Assembly: GCF_003573695.1 (NCBI RefSeq)
Contig: NC_039361.1
Span: 99,078,279-99,142,278, forward strand
From: Papaver somniferum
Taxonomy: Eukaryota; Streptophyta; Magnoliopsida; Ranunculales; Papaveraceae
Direction of reading: 5' to 3'
Length of the DNA stretch: 64,000 nucleotides
Part shown: positions 20,261-32,784 of the stretch, in pieces
How positions within the stretch are numbered: position 1 is the first letter of the stretch
Layout: each line of letters begins with the position of its first letter
Made by a program: the position numbers and the translations under genes
Notes under the pieces: model-generated
Database searches by the model: none
Seen by the model: only the letters and a program-made list of their open reading frames with translations
What the model was told of the DNA's origin: nothing

Positions 20261-21943
20261 TCAACTCGAACCGTATAACAGTAGCCGGAATAACTGTGGG
20301 TCTTTAAAACCAAAAAGAGCTGACAAAAGGAAACTGCAGTGAACCAAGAAAATGTACAAGACTAGCATGACCTTACCTAGTTTCCTGATTAAGATATCTA
20401 TATCTAATTGTGGTTCAGGTTCAGGTTCTATAAAAGGGTCTAAATATATTTCTTTAGGCTGCAACTCCTCAAAATTGAGATCCGAATTATTAGGTCCTAG
20501 AGTCTGTAAATACTTAAATAAGAACTTAGAAGCACAAAATAATAACCTAAATAATTGAGGATCCTCTAAGTCAATCAGGTTTGACTTACATAATTGACCA
20601 CAGTGAGAGTAGTGGTCATTCTTAAGAAAATGTGTCGATTCTAATATCCTAAAGTAATTAGGTTTAGTCTCAGAACTTAATAATTGACACATTTGAAATT
20701 TATACGTTCCCACAATTGTTTGAAAAATATTTGGTGGGAAAACAAAGTCGATCTTAGTATCATAGCCTGGTCTAACCTCATCAACCAGAGGATGGGTTTC
20801 TAACAACTGAACTTCCTTATGGACATCACTAGGTTCAGGAAAACGTGTGTGAAGATAATCTTGTAAAATGGTTGAGGCACATGGAGAATGATAATCACCC
20901 CCAAACTTGGAGTTTTGGGTGTCTCTAGATAGACTAGCTACAATTTCCCTAATTTCTAGATCATCAGAATCATGAAAATGGTCAATTGCTTCTTCTAGGT
21001 TATACTCAGGTGATGCATCCTCACACATGTTTAAATGCTCTACGAGTTCATCTTCTTCGTCTAAGACTATTGTTTCTAAATCGCTAGACTCTAAAACGAT
21101 ATTCTCAAAATAAACTCGTTCCTCTAAACCATTATCGACTTCGTGATCAAAAGGAAATACTACATCATCTAAAGAAGTGGTATCTCTAATCAAATCCCCG
21201 TCCTTTTGAATAGGTGAATAATCATTAAAATTATCGGGATCTGAACCAGAAATAACACTATCATCATAAAGTTCATTTGGAGTAACAAATTCCTGATCAC
21301 TATGCCTACATATTTCAAATTCTTCATCAACACTATCCTCGTCATAATCATCATAATAGCATGAAAATGGTTGAACCTCATCTAAACAAGTAGTGTTACC
21401 AATTTTATCCTCGTCATCTTGATTATGCAAATAACTATCCTCATTTTCAAGGGTACTATTGGAATCACTGTATTGGAAAGTAAGATTATTTCGAGCAAGT
21501 CTTTCGTTCGTCTCAGCCATCAGCTTGAGGGATTCCTCTATAGAAAGTTCACTCATTATTGTAGTTCTTTCGTCTATAAGTACACTATTCATCTCAGCTA
21601 ACTTACGCGTCGACTCAGCTAACTCCCTGAGGGACTCTTCTAAAGGAGGAATAGGAACAGAGGGATCATAAAAAGGACTACTTTTCAATAGTTTGATTGT
21701 ATCCTCTAGAGACGAAGAACTAGTACTATAATCTTCTTGCTCATAAGACTGATGCATGTGTGGATAGTAATTGGGCTCACCAGGGTATGACCCATATCCT
21801 TCCAAAGGATGGCGTTCCCAACCACTATTCCCAACATGGTCATAAAAAGGATGATTTCCATATTCAAATTCAGGTCGATACTCATTGTATTGGCTTCTAT
21901 CATACCATTTCGACATTCTTAATTGCAAGGGAATTCTACACAA
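20261..21943 (-). CDS. Q copy B: intact 560-codon ORF of unknown function
   Basis: The only complete, uninterrupted copy of the Q protein in the window. The N-terminal 70 residues are rich in Tyr, Gly and Pro (MSKWYDRSQYNEYRPEF). Around residues 75-150 come short heptad-like modules (SLEDTIKLL, LEESLRELAESTRKLAE, LSIEESLKLMAETNERLA), then a long acidic middle. The C-terminal third is more ordered, with GDYHSPCASTILQDYLHTRF, CQLLSSETKPNYF and a repeated DPQLFRLLL motif around a hydrophobic segment (VLYIFLVHCSFLLSALFGF). No protease, RT, integrase or zinc knuckle is present. Position between primer site and polypurine tract makes it the sole ORF of a non-autonomous LTR element. It differs from copies A, C and D by many substitutions and lacks one heptad module. 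Function unknown; a structural or envelope-like role is only a guess. Confidence 0.75.
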   Translation of the reverse strand: MCRIPLQLRMSKWYDRSQYNEYRPEFEYGNHPFYDHVGNSGWERHPLEGYGSYPGEPNYYPHMHQSYEQEDYSTSSSSLEDTIKLLKSSPFYDPSVPIPPLEESLRELAESTRKLAEMNSVLIDERTTIMSELSIEESLKLMAETNERLARNNLTFQYSDSNSTLENEDSYLHNQDDEDKIGNTTCLDEVQPFSCYYDDYDEDSVDEEFEICRHSDQEFVTPNELYDDSVISGSDPDNFNDYSPIQKDGDLIRDTTSLDDVVFPFDHEVDNGLEERVYFENIVLESSDLETIVLDEEDELVEHLNMCEDASPEYNLEEAIDHFHDSDDLEIREIVASLSRDTQNSKFGGDYHSPCASTILQDYLHTRFPEPSDVHKEVQLLETHPLVDEVRPGYDTKIDFVFPPNIFQTIVGTYKFQMCQLLSSETKPNYFRILESTHFLKNDHYSHCGQLCKSNLIDLEDPQLFRLLFCASKFLFKYLQTLGPNNSDLNFEELQPKEIYLDPFIEPEPEPQLDIDILIRKLGKVMLVLYIFLVHCSFLLSALFGFKDPQLFRLLLYGSS

Positions 21944-22785
21944 TCACAAACAAGGCTGACTCGACCAAATCAAACCTATAGAATCTAGCAAACAAAAAGC
22001 ATGATGGCTCCACTTAGATTGTTTTCTAGACCAGCTTCTATTCCTTCGAAAAGGAATTCGTTACAATTTGAGCACACCCCTCTGGAATAAATCCGAGCTA
22101 ATGTAAGTTGAATCGAGGCGAGGGAAGCTCAGTGGAGCTTTGATACCCAAGGCCTCACCGCTATCACAAGGCGGCGCAGTCACGCATTCAACTCACAGAA
22201 ACCATCATGAACTTTGAAATGTGCTTAAAGAGCAACCAATATTTTTCGAACGAGTTTCCTATTAAGCTCGTTACCCTATTGGTCTCGTTCTATTCAAAAT
22301 TTTAGGCTCAGGTTCGCGTTTGGTTTCGTTTTCCTAAGGCGGGCAAGAAGGAAACGGCGATGAAATCCGAGTCGTTATCTTGATTTGGCCAGGCCTTGCC
22401 CTTTACTAGGAAATTAAAAACAGTCCAAATTCGTCCTCAATCAATGAATCACCTTAAGGAATACAGTAACTCGCTTACAAGAGATTCGCGAGTGTTTCGA
22501 TGGACTTACCTCCCGTACCAGACGGGCGATGAACCGTTGTCGTCGACTCGGGCCACGACTCCTATGACGTGTGCGAACCCGAGGGGCCGAGACGATATAG
22601 TAATCGTCGTCCTTCCCTGCAAACAGTTTGTATTTATTTATTTTTTTAATTTATAACCCTTCCGTAGGGTTTTAAAAATAATGTCCAAAGTCCAGAATAA
22701 AGTCCAAATAAAAAAAAAGTCCAAAAAATTACAAAAATTATGACAAATAAAGCCTATTTACAAATTCTAAAAAAATAAATAAAAG
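21944..22785 (-). other. Q copy B leader, cut at an assembly gap
   Basis: Nearly identical to 16301-17142 and 24508-25349, in contrast to the divergent ORF to its left. It stops at the run of N before reaching a primer site or LTR. No gene is seen. Confidence 0.7.
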
Positions 22786-22795
22786 NNNNNNNNNN
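22786..22795. other. Assembly gap (10 N)
   Basis: Ten undetermined bases separate the leader of Q copy B from the interior of the Q copy C ORF. No LTR or polypurine tract is present at this join although both would be expected. The true distance is unknown, and the joined copies need not be adjacent. Confidence 0.95.
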
Positions 22796-24507
22796 ACCTT
22801 ACCTAGTTTCCTGATTAAGATATCTATATCTAATTGTGGTTCAGGTTCAGGTTCTATAAAAGGGTCTAAATATATTTCTTTAGGCTGCAACTCCTCAAAA
22901 TTGAGATCCGAATTATTAGGTCCTAGAGTCTGTAAATACTTAAATAAGAACTTAGAAGCACAAAATAATAACCTAAATAATTGAGGATCCTCTAAGTCAA
23001 TCAGGTTTGACTTACATAATTGACCACAGTGAGAGTAGTGGTCATTCTTAAGAAAATGTGTCGATTCTAATATCCTAAAGTAATTAGGTTTAGTCTCAGA
23101 ACTTAATAATTGACACATTTGAAATTTATACGTTCCCACAATTGTTTGAAAAATATTTGGTGGGAAAACAAAGTCGATCTTAGTATCATAGCCTGGTCTA
23201 ACCTCATCAACCAGAGGATGGGTTTCCAACAACTGAACTTCCTTATGGACATCACTAGGTTCAGGAAAACGAGTATGAAAGTAATCTTTTAAAATGGTTG
23301 AGGCATTGATGTCAAGTCCTAAGTGTGGGGACTTTCTGAGAGTTAAAGGTAAGGCACTAGGGAAGTGATAATCACCCCCAAACTTAGAGTTTTCAGTTTC
23401 TCTAGATAGACCTCTAATTATTTCTTGAATTTCCGTATCTTCAGAGTCCTTAAAATATTCAAGAGATTCTTCTAAGTTATTATCAGGTAATGCATCTTTA
23501 CTCATCTCTACGGGTCTATCTTCTTCTTCCAAGACTATTGTTTCTAAGTCGCTAGACTCTAAAATAGTATTTTCGAAATGAACCCGTTCCTCTAAACCAC
23601 TATCGGCTTCGTAATAAAAAGGAAAAACTACATCGTCTAAAACGGTGGTATCCCTAATCAAATCCTCGTCCTTTTGAATAGGTGAATAATCATAAAAATT
23701 ATTTGGATTTGAAGTAGAAATAATATAATCACTATAAAGCTCAATTGGATTACTAGATTCCTGATTACTATGCCTACATATTTCAGATTCTTCATCACTA
23801 CTATCCTCATCATCATAATAGTACGAAGATGATTGAACCTTATTTAAATAAGTAGTGTTACCAATTATAACCTCGTTATCTTGATTATGTGAAAAAGTAT
23901 CTTCATTCTCAAGGGTATTATTGGATACACTATATTGGCAATTCAAGTTATTTCGAGCAATACTTTCGTTCGTCTCTAACTCAAGTCTACGTGTCGACTC
24001 AGCTATCCTCTCAAGGGTCTCTTCCAAAGAAAGTTCCCTTAGTGTAGGATCTAAGTTTTGAGTTAATCTATTGAGGATATCTTCTACAGATTCAGTTGTT
24101 GTTGCAGTTCTTTCGTCCATAACTACATTATTCACCTCATCTAATTTATACGTCGATTCAGCTAACTGACGTGATAACTTAGCTAAATTCCTGAGAGTCT
24201 CTTCTAGAGAAGGAATAGGAACTGAAGGATCATAATAAGGACTAATTTGCAAAAGTTTGATTGTATCCTCTAAAGACGAAGAACTAGTATTATAATCTTC
24301 TTGCTCGTATGACTGATACGCGTGCGGATAGTAATTGGGCTCACCATGGTATGAACCATAACCTTGAAAAGGTTGGCGTCCCCAGTCACTATTCTCACTA
24401 TGTTCATAATACTGATGATGTCCATATTCAAATTCAGGTCGATATTCATTGTATTGGCTTCTATCATACCAGTTCGACATTCTTAATTGCAGGGGAATTC
24501 TACGCAA
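22796..24507 (-). pseudogene. Q copy C: acidic ORF, C-terminal end lost at the gap
   Basis: Open for about 570 codons up to the gap. The first two thirds are nearly identical to copy A. The last 150 codons (22796-23270, including CQLLSSETKPNYF and EPEPEPQLDIDIL) are almost identical to copy B instead, so the copy is mosaic. It has four Ser-Glu-Glu-Leu type modules: SLEDTIKLL, SLEETLRNLAKLSRQLAES, VEDILNRLTQNL and LSLEETLERIAESTRRLE. Such heptads suggest coiled coil. The C-terminal membrane-like segment seen in B and D would lie in the gap. Start as for copy A (Met at 24480 or 24507). Confidence 0.75.
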
Positions 24508-25589
24508 TCACAAACAAGTCCGACTCGACCAAATCAAACCTATAGAATCTAGCAAACAAAAAGCATGATGGCTCCACTTAGATTGTTTTCTAGACCAGCT
24601 TCTATTCCTTCGAAAAGGAATTCGTTACAATTTGAGCACACCCCTCTGGAATAAATCCGAGCTAATGTAAGTTGAATCGAGGCGAGGGAAGCTCAGTGGA
24701 GCTTTGATACCCAAGGCCTCACCGCTATCACAAGGCGGCGCAGTCACGCATTCAACTCACAGAAACCATCATGAACTTTGAAATGTGCTTAAAGAGCAAC
24801 CAATATTTTTCGAACGAGTTTCCTATTAAGCTCGTTACCCTATTGGTCTCGTTCTATTCAAAATTTTAGGCTCAGGTTCGCGTTTGGTTTCGTTTTCCTA
24901 AGGCGGGCAAGAAGGAAACGGCGATGAAATCCGAGTCGTTATCTTGATTTGGCCAGGCCTTGCCCTTTACTAGGAAATTAAAAACAGTCCAAATTCGTCC
25001 TCAATCAATGAATCACCTTAAGGAATACAGTAACTCGCTTACAAGAGATTCGCGAGTGTTTCGATGGACTTACCTCCCGTACCAGACGGGCGATGAACCG
25101 TTGTCGTCGACTCGGGCCACGACTCCTATGACGTGTGCGAACCCGAGGGGCCGAGACGATATAGTAATCGTCGTCCTTCCCTGCAAACAGTTTGTATTTA
25201 TTTATTTTTTTAATTTATAACCCTTCCGTAGGGTTTTAAAAATAATGTCCAAAGTCCAGAATAAAGTCCAAATAAAAAAAAAGTCCAAAAAATTACAAAA
25301 ATTATGACAAATAAAGCCTATTTACAAATTCTAAAAAAATAAATAAAAGCTATGTACAAAAAAATAAATAAAAATAATTATAATAAAAAAAATTAAATCC
25401 TAAAAAAGTTATGTCTTTTTTTCTCTTCTCTTTTATCTTTTAGCTTTTAGCTTTAAGCTTTTTGTTCCCAAGTCCTTAGTATTCCACTTCGAACCTGTAA
25501 ATAAAAGTCACAAAAAGAAACGTAAAAAGGAACAAATAATAGTAAAAAAAATAAAATAAAATAATAAACCTAAAAACAAATCTATATAC
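24508..25589 (-). other. Q copy C leader
   Basis: Same content as 16301-17382, including the possible leader intron sites; a primer site follows at 25590-25607. No gene is seen. Confidence 0.6.
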
Positions 25590-25610
25590 AAGTCCGCGTC
25601 GGCGCCATTT

Positions 25611-27120
25611 TGTTGTAGTACTTCGATTGCGGTAAATAAGAGTTCGTTGCTCGGACTTGAATAGATTTAAAAACAAAAATATATACACAATTTGTCACAG
25701 GATCAAGAGATACTAGGACTCAGGATTCCACCAATTCTTATACTCATGTGAATCAACTATTAATTCTAGACAATTATAGCTTATAATGATAACAAATATC
25801 GACTCTTTTCTTTGCCAAAAATAGATTTTGTAAAGTATTAGATGTAAATCATAAGCATGATGCATCAAGAGTTCCTAGACTAAGCATACATCATCAGATA
25901 AAATCACAAATAATCAAGAAAAATCATAAAACAACTCATAATAGTGCAAATAGTCATAAAAGAATTAAATAGAATTACTCATGCATAAAGAATGGTTTCC
26001 TCCATCATCCCAGTAATGGGGTTTAGCTACTCATAATAATCATGTTCTAAAAATAAATATTTGATGCTCAAAATATGATTAAAAGAGTGAAAAATATAAT
26101 ACAGAGAAACTACGACCCTCTTTAAGCGTCCAGAGAAGAACGATAAAACACCACTGCTGTAAATAACGATACCTCACTGCTGCTGTTGATGCTGTTGTTT
26201 TAAAACCCACAAAAGAAAGTCGTTGTCACTGTTGATAAACGACTGTCTTGTGGAGTCTGTTCTTCGTGTTCTTCGTGCTCTTTAATGGCAGCAGCAGCAG
26301 CAGAACTCCTCCTTCCTGCAGCTCCCGTTCTTCGCTCCTCTAGCCTCTCTCTGGTCTCTGCTCGACCCCAAACCTCTTCATCCCCCTTCTCTGACATAAA
26401 ACCAACTATTTATAGGCTTTAAATCCCCTTGAAACTCGATCAAACCCCTTGGAAATCTCCATTATTCTTTACGGGTTGTTTGAAGAATAATCTTCTTCTT
26501 GTTGCGTTACAGGCTGTTTCTAGCTATTCTCTCGTCTCAAATATCTTCTAGGACTTTTAACCAACTGTTTTGATGTATATCCCACGCAAGATATCCCATA
26601 AATCTCTCAAACTAATCTCAAACCCTAAACAGAAACCGTGTGCACTGTCTTGACTTTGTGTGGATTCTCTGACTTATCCAGCCCAATTAGATGGGTCTAA
26701 TCGCTTCTAACAGGTCCCTTATGTCTTGTAGAGTCCGTGGGTACCAAATTTGCCCATTGAATCGCCTCCTAGGTCGCTCAAATCCTTGATCCAAAACTGT
26801 TGACGCTGCTGCCTTTTTTCCCGCCAAAATCCAGTTTTGAAACTTTGAAGATGACCTCCCCCTATCCAGTTCCGGTTTCCCTTTAGTACATGCCCTGAAA
26901 TGGGGTGCCCATTAGTAATTAGGTTATCCCTTATCCAAAGTGAGAGTCCGTATAGTAATTTTCTCCCACGAGCGCAAAAACCACTTTTTAATCAATTTCG
27001 CCGCAAAAGCTTATTTCTCCAAAAACACCTACAAAGACATAAAATAACCAAATAAGTACAAAATCGAGCACTAACAATATAAACAATTGGGACAAATTAG
27101 ACACATAAATGCGTCTATCA
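25611..27120 (-). repeat. Q LTR 2 (1510 bp)
   Basis: Same sequence and length as LTR 1; I noticed no substitution inside the LTR by eye. It ends minus-strand CTACAACA at 25611 with the primer site to the left. The TATA box is at 26407-26414. Confidence 0.9.
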
Positions 27121-28375
27121 AATACCCCCAAACTTATTATTTGCTAGTCCTCGAGCAAATCTAATCTAAAATAAAATGACTACACTTAGCACGTGCAGTA
27201 AGCCGTTAAACCACTAGGTGGCCCTAGTGGCGGAGTGTTGTCTCCGGGGGGGTTACCAGAGGTGTACCCACAAAACCTTAATACTCTAGAGCTTAGCTAT
27301 CTACGCAGAACCTTGGAAGGCACTAAAGAATCTCCTTGGTTGGCATACTTATTGACTACAGGAACAAGTACCCTGATGCGAAATTCCAATTGCTGTACAC
27401 GAGTTTGCACTCAAGCATACTAAAATTCATATAAAGTGACAGAGCTCTACTCAGATAGTTGCACTATGGACATCATATTCGGAGTCAAAACTAATCACAT
27501 GGATAGATCAAGAAGATGGATATAGAAAAACATGTATGGTTTTGATGTTTACTAAGTGAACGGCGTTTCCCATATCTGTCTGAAGGCCTCCGCCAAAATG
27601 AACCTATCCTAATGGATTGAGATACTAGTCTGACTAATATCAACACACTGGCATATACAAGGGTACCAGTGGTCGATAACCTAACTCTAGGTCAACACAA
27701 CTGGCATATACAAGGGTACCAGTGGTCGACTTTATTGAATTTATTCCTTTTGGTCAAATGGTCTGGTCTCAATATTTTTTTATTTTATTTTTTTTCAACT
27801 TTTTGGTAACTACCATTTTTTTTCAACTTTTTGGTAACTACCATTTTTTTTTCATGGTATCTCAATCACTCTAATTCACCTTAGCATTGTTAACAACTTG
27901 AATCGTGGGCCCCACCTATCACTTAGAGAAACATAGTTTAAAAACAAAATAAAAATAGAAGTGAAAAGGACTCAACGAGATATGGTGCAACTATCATGTT
28001 ATTTCTAACACCTGAGCTCTGTGCTTTTATGAATAGACTCTATAGATGTTTCCATCTAATCAGATTGGTTCCTCAACTCCTATAACCAAGATGTTCCCAT
28101 CCACTTAGATTGGTTAGTGCAAACCTTAATAGGCATAAATTTCTAGGCTCTGGAGTTTACTAATTGCAACTAAAAAGTTTCTCCCATACCCCCAAACTTA
28201 AGTCTAACATTGTCCTCAATGTTCTAAAGATGAAACTAAAAGCATGAACAAGGAGAAACTGTTACCATTTGAAGCGAAAGAGTTAAGGAAAGATATTACC
28301 GTGTTGCATGAGAATGGGATACCTCCCAAGAAGTGCTAAGTTTAAAGTCTTCAGCCAGACTTAGGAAAGGATTAG
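27121..28375 (-). other. Q copy D 3' region
   Basis: Equivalent to 18914-20260: polypurine tract beside the LTR, the paired 33-bp motif, and the gggaggtatccca-type motif after the ORF near 28316-28329. In place of the long T run it has two direct copies of a 29-bp unit (27798-27853). No gene is seen. Confidence 0.65.
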
Positions 28376-30198
28376 TCAACTCGAACCATAAAGTAACAGT
28401 CGAAATAACTGTGGGTCTTCAAAACTAAATAGAGCTGACCCAAGGAAACTGCAATGAACCAAGAAAATGAACAAGACTAGCAAGCCCTTACTTAGTTTCC
28501 TGATTAAGAAATTTATATCTAATTGTGGTTCAGGTTCAGGTTCTAAGAAAGGGTCTAAATAGAAAATTTTCATTGGCTGCGTTTCTTCATAGGTGGGATC
28601 CGAATCATTAGGTCCTAGAGTCTGGAAAAACTCAAATATGATCTTAGAAGCGCACAATAATAACCTAAATAACTGAGGATCCTCTAAGTAAATAAGATTT
28701 GACTTACATAATTGACCACAATGAGAGTAGTGGTCATTCTTAAGCAAATGTGTCGATTCTAATTTCCTAAAGCATTTAGGTTTAGTCTCACAACTTAATA
28801 TTCGACACATTTGGAATATAAACGTTCCCACAGTTGGAAGAAAACTATTTGGTGGGAAAACAAAGTCAATCTGGGGATCATAGCCTGGGCAAACCACATC
28901 AACCAGAGGATGGGTTTCTAACGACTGAACTTCTTCCTGGACATCATTAGGCTCGGGAAAACGAGTATGAAGGTAATCTTGTAAAATGGTTGAGGCACAG
29001 ATATCAAGTCCTAAGTGTGGGAAATTTCTGAGAGTTAAAGGTAAGGCACTAGGGAAGTGATAATCACCCCCAAACTTAGAGTTTTCAATGTCTCTAGATA
29101 GACCTCTAATTATTTCTTGAATTTCCGTATCTTCAGAGTCCTTAAAATATTCAAGAGATTCTTCTAAGTTATTATCAGGTAGTGCATCTTTACTCATCTC
29201 TACGGGTCTATCTTCTTCTTCCAAGACTATTGTTTCTAAGTCGCTAGACTCTAAAACAGTATTTTCGAAATGAACCCGTTCCTCTAAACCACTATCGGCT
29301 TCGTAATCAAAAGGAAAAACTACATCGTCTAAAACGATGGTATCCCTAATCAAATCCTCGTCCTTTTGAATAGGTGAATAATCATAAAAATTATTTGGAT
29401 TTGAACTAGAAATAATATAATCACTATACAGCTCAATTGGATTACTAGATTCCTGATCACTATGCCTACATATTTCAGATTCTTCATCACTACTATCCTC
29501 ATCATCATAATAGTACGAAGATGATTGAACCTTATCTAAATAAGTAGTGTTACCAATTATAACCTCGTTATCTTGATTATGTGAAAACTATCTTCATTCT
29601 CAAGGGTATTATTGTATACACTATATTGACAATTCAAGTTATTTTGAGCAATACTTTCGTTCGTCTCTAACTCAAGTCTACGTGTCGACTCAACTATCCT
29701 CTCAAGGGTCTCTTCCAAAGAAAGTTCCCTTAGTGTAGGATCTAAGTTTTGAGTTAATCTATTGAGGATATCTTCTACAGATTCAGTTGTTGTTGCAGTT
29801 CTTTCGTCCATAACTACATTATTCACCTCATCTAATTTATACGTCGATTCAGCTAACTGACGTGATAACTTAGCTAAATTCCTGAGAGTCTCTTCTAGAG
29901 AAGGAATAGGAACTGAAGGATCATAATAAGGACTAATTTGCAAAAGTTTGATTGTATCCTCTAAAGACGAAGAACTAGTATTATAATCTTCTTGCTCGTA
30001 TGACTGATACGCGTGCGGATAGTAATTGGGCTCACCATGGTATGAACCATAACCTTGAAAAGGTTGGCGTCCCCAGTCACTATTCTCACTATGTTCATAA
30101 TACTGATGATGTCCATATTCAAATTCAGGTCGATATTCATTGTATTGGCTTCTATCATACCAGTTCGACATTCTTAATTGCAGGGGAATTCTACGCAA
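28376..30198 (-). pseudogene. Q copy D: acidic ORF with one frameshift
   Basis: The N-terminal part (30198 to about 29588) is nearly identical to copies A and C. A loss of two bases near 29588 (gtgaaaac where A and C have gtgaaaaagt) ends that frame. The rest continues in another frame down to 28376 and ends, like copy B, with the hydrophobic segment (LVLFIFLVHCSFLGSALF) and DPQLFRLLLYGSS. Apart from the shift, I see no stop. Frame conservation across four diverged copies argues that this protein was maintained by selection until recently. Confidence 0.8.
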
Positions 30199-31262
30199 TC
30201 ACAAACAAGTCCGACTCGACCAAATCAAACCTATAGAATCTAGCAAACAAAAAGCATGATGGCTCCACTTAGATTGTTTTCTAGACCAGCTTCTATTCCT
30301 TCGAAAAGGAATTCGTTACAATTTGAGCACACCCCTCTGGAATAAATCCGAGCTAATGTAAGTTGAATCGAGGCGAGGAAAGCTCAGTGGAGTTTTGATA
30401 CCCAAGGCCTCACCGCTATCACAAGGCGGCGCAGTCACGCATTCAACTCACAGAAACCATCATGAACTTTGAAATGTGCTTAAAGAGCAACCAATATTTT
30501 TCGAACGAGTTTCCTATTAAGCTCGTTACCCTATTGGTCTCGTTCTATTCAAAATTTTAGGCTCAGGTTCGCGTTTGGTTTCGTTTTCCTAAGGCGGGCA
30601 AGAAGGAAACGGTGATGAAATCCGAGTCGTTATCTTGATTTGGCCAGGCCTTGCCCTTTACTAGGAAATTAAAAACAGTCCAAATTCGTCCTCAATCAAT
30701 GAATCACCTTAAGGAATACAGTAACTCGCTTACAAGAGATTCGCGAGTGTTTCGATGGACTTACCTCCCGTACCAGACGGGCGATGAACCGTTGTCGTCG
30801 ACTCGGGCCACGACTCCTATGACGTGTGCGAACCCGAGGGGCCGAGACGATATAGTAATCGTCGTCCTTCCCTGCAAACAGTTTGTATTTATTTATTTTT
30901 TTAATTTATAACCCTTCCGTAGGGTTTTAAAAATAATGTCCAAAGTCCAGAATAAAGTCCAAATAAAAAAAAAGTCCAAAAAATTACAAAAATTATGACA
31001 AATAAAGCCTATTTACAAATTCTAAAAAAATAAATAAAAGTTATATACAAAAAAATAAATAAAAATTAAATCCTAAAAAAGTTATGTCTTTTTTTCTCTT
31101 CTCTTTTATCTTTTAGCTTTTAGCTTTAAGCTTTTTGTTCCCAAGTCCTTAGTATTCCACTTCGAACCTGTAAATAAAAGTCACAAAAAGAAACGTAAAA
31201 AGGAACAAATAATAGTAAAAAAAATAAAATAAAATAATAAACCTAAAAACAAATCTATATAC
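30199..31262 (-). other. Q copy D leader
   Basis: As in copies A and C, with a short A/T-rich deletion near 31045-31065. The primer site follows at 31263-31280. No gene is seen. Confidence 0.6.
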
Positions 31263-31283
31263 AAGTCCGCGTCGGCGCCATTT

Positions 31284-32784
31284 TGTTGTAGTACTTCGAT
31301 TGCGGTAAATAAGAGTTCGTTGCTCGGACTTGAATAGATTTAAAAACAAAAATATATACACAATTTGTCACAGGATCAAGAGATACTAGGACTCAGGATT
31401 CCACCAATTCTTATACTCATGTGAATCAACTATTAATTCTAGACAATTATAGCTTATAATGATAACAAATATCGACTCTTTTCTTTGCCAAAAATAGATT
31501 TTGTAAAGTATTAGATGTAAATCATAAGCATGATGCATCAAGAGTTCCTAGACTAAGCATACATCATCAGATAAAATCACAAATAATCAAGAAAAATCAT
31601 AAAACAACTCATAATAGTGCAAATAGTCATAAAAGAATTAAATAGAATTACTCATGCATAAAGAATGGTTTCCTCCATCATCCCAGTAATGGGGTTTAGC
31701 TACTCATAATAATCATGTTCTAAAAATAAATATTTGATGCTCAAAATATGATTAAAAGAGTGAAAAATATAATACAGAGAAACTACGACCCTCTTTAAGC
31801 GTCCAGAGAAGAACGATAAAACACCACTGCTGTAAATAACGATACCTCACTGCTGCTGTTGATGCTGTTGTTTTAAAACCCACAAAAGCAAGTCGTTGTC
31901 ACTGTTGATAAACGACTGTCTTGTTCTTCGTGTTCTTCGTGCTCTTTAATGGCAGCAGCAGCAGCAGAACTCCTCCTTCCTGCAGCTCCCGTTCTTCGCT
32001 CCTCTAGCCTCTCTCTGGTCTCTGCTCGACCCCAAACCTCTTCATCCCCCTTCTCTGACATAAAACCAACTATTTATAGGCTTTAAATCCCCTTGAAACT
32101 CGATCAAACCCCTTGGAAATCTCCATTATTCTTTACGGGTTGTTTGAAGAATAATCTTCTTCTTGTTGCGTTACAGGCTGTTTCTAGCTATTCTCTCGTC
32201 TCAAATATCTTCTAGGACTTTTAACCAACTGTTTTGATGTATATCCCACGCAAGATATCCCATAAATCTCTCAAACTAATCTCAAACCCTAAACAGAAAC
32301 CGTGTGCACTGTCTTGACTTTGTGTGGATTCTCTGACTTATCCAGCCCAATTAGATGGGTCTAATCGCTTCTAACAGGTCCCTTATGTCTTGTAGAGTCC
32401 GTGGGTACCAAATTTGCCCATTGAATCGCCTCCTAGGTCGCTCAAATCCTTGATCCAAAACTGTTGACGCTGCTGCCTTTTTTCCCGCCAAAATCCAGTT
32501 TTGAAACTTTGAAGATGACCTCCCCCTATCCAGTTCCGGTTTCCCTTTAGTACATGCCCTGAAATGGGGTGCCCATTAGTAATTAGGTTATCCCTTATCC
32601 AAAGTGAGAGTCCGTATAGTAATTTTCTCCCACGAGCGCAAAAACCACTTTTTAACCAATTTCGCCGCAAAAGCTTATTTCTCCAAAAACACCTACAAAG
32701 ACATAAAATAACCAAATAAGTACAAAATCGAGCACTAACAATATAAACAATTGGGACAAATTAGACACATAAATGCGTCTATCA
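31284..32784 (-). repeat. Q LTR 3 (1501 bp)
   Basis: Differs from LTR 1 and 2 by a 9-bp deletion near 31922 and a few substitutions. Its outer end TGATAGACGC abuts P LTR sequence at 32785. The TATA box is at about 32071-32078. Confidence 0.9.

Larger units (their letters stand above)
25611..32784 (-). mobile_element. Q copy D: the one structurally complete Q element (7174 bp)
   Basis: From right to left it has the 5' LTR (31284-32784), primer site (31263-31280), leader, the acidic ORF (broken by one frameshift), a 3' non-coding region with polypurine tract (27121-27136) and the 3' LTR (25611-27120). It carries no gag, protease, RT or integrase, so it must depend on another element. Its 3' LTR also serves as 5' LTR of copy C. 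On its right, P LTR sequence follows directly. No matching target duplication exists on the left because another Q copy lies there. Confidence 0.82.
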
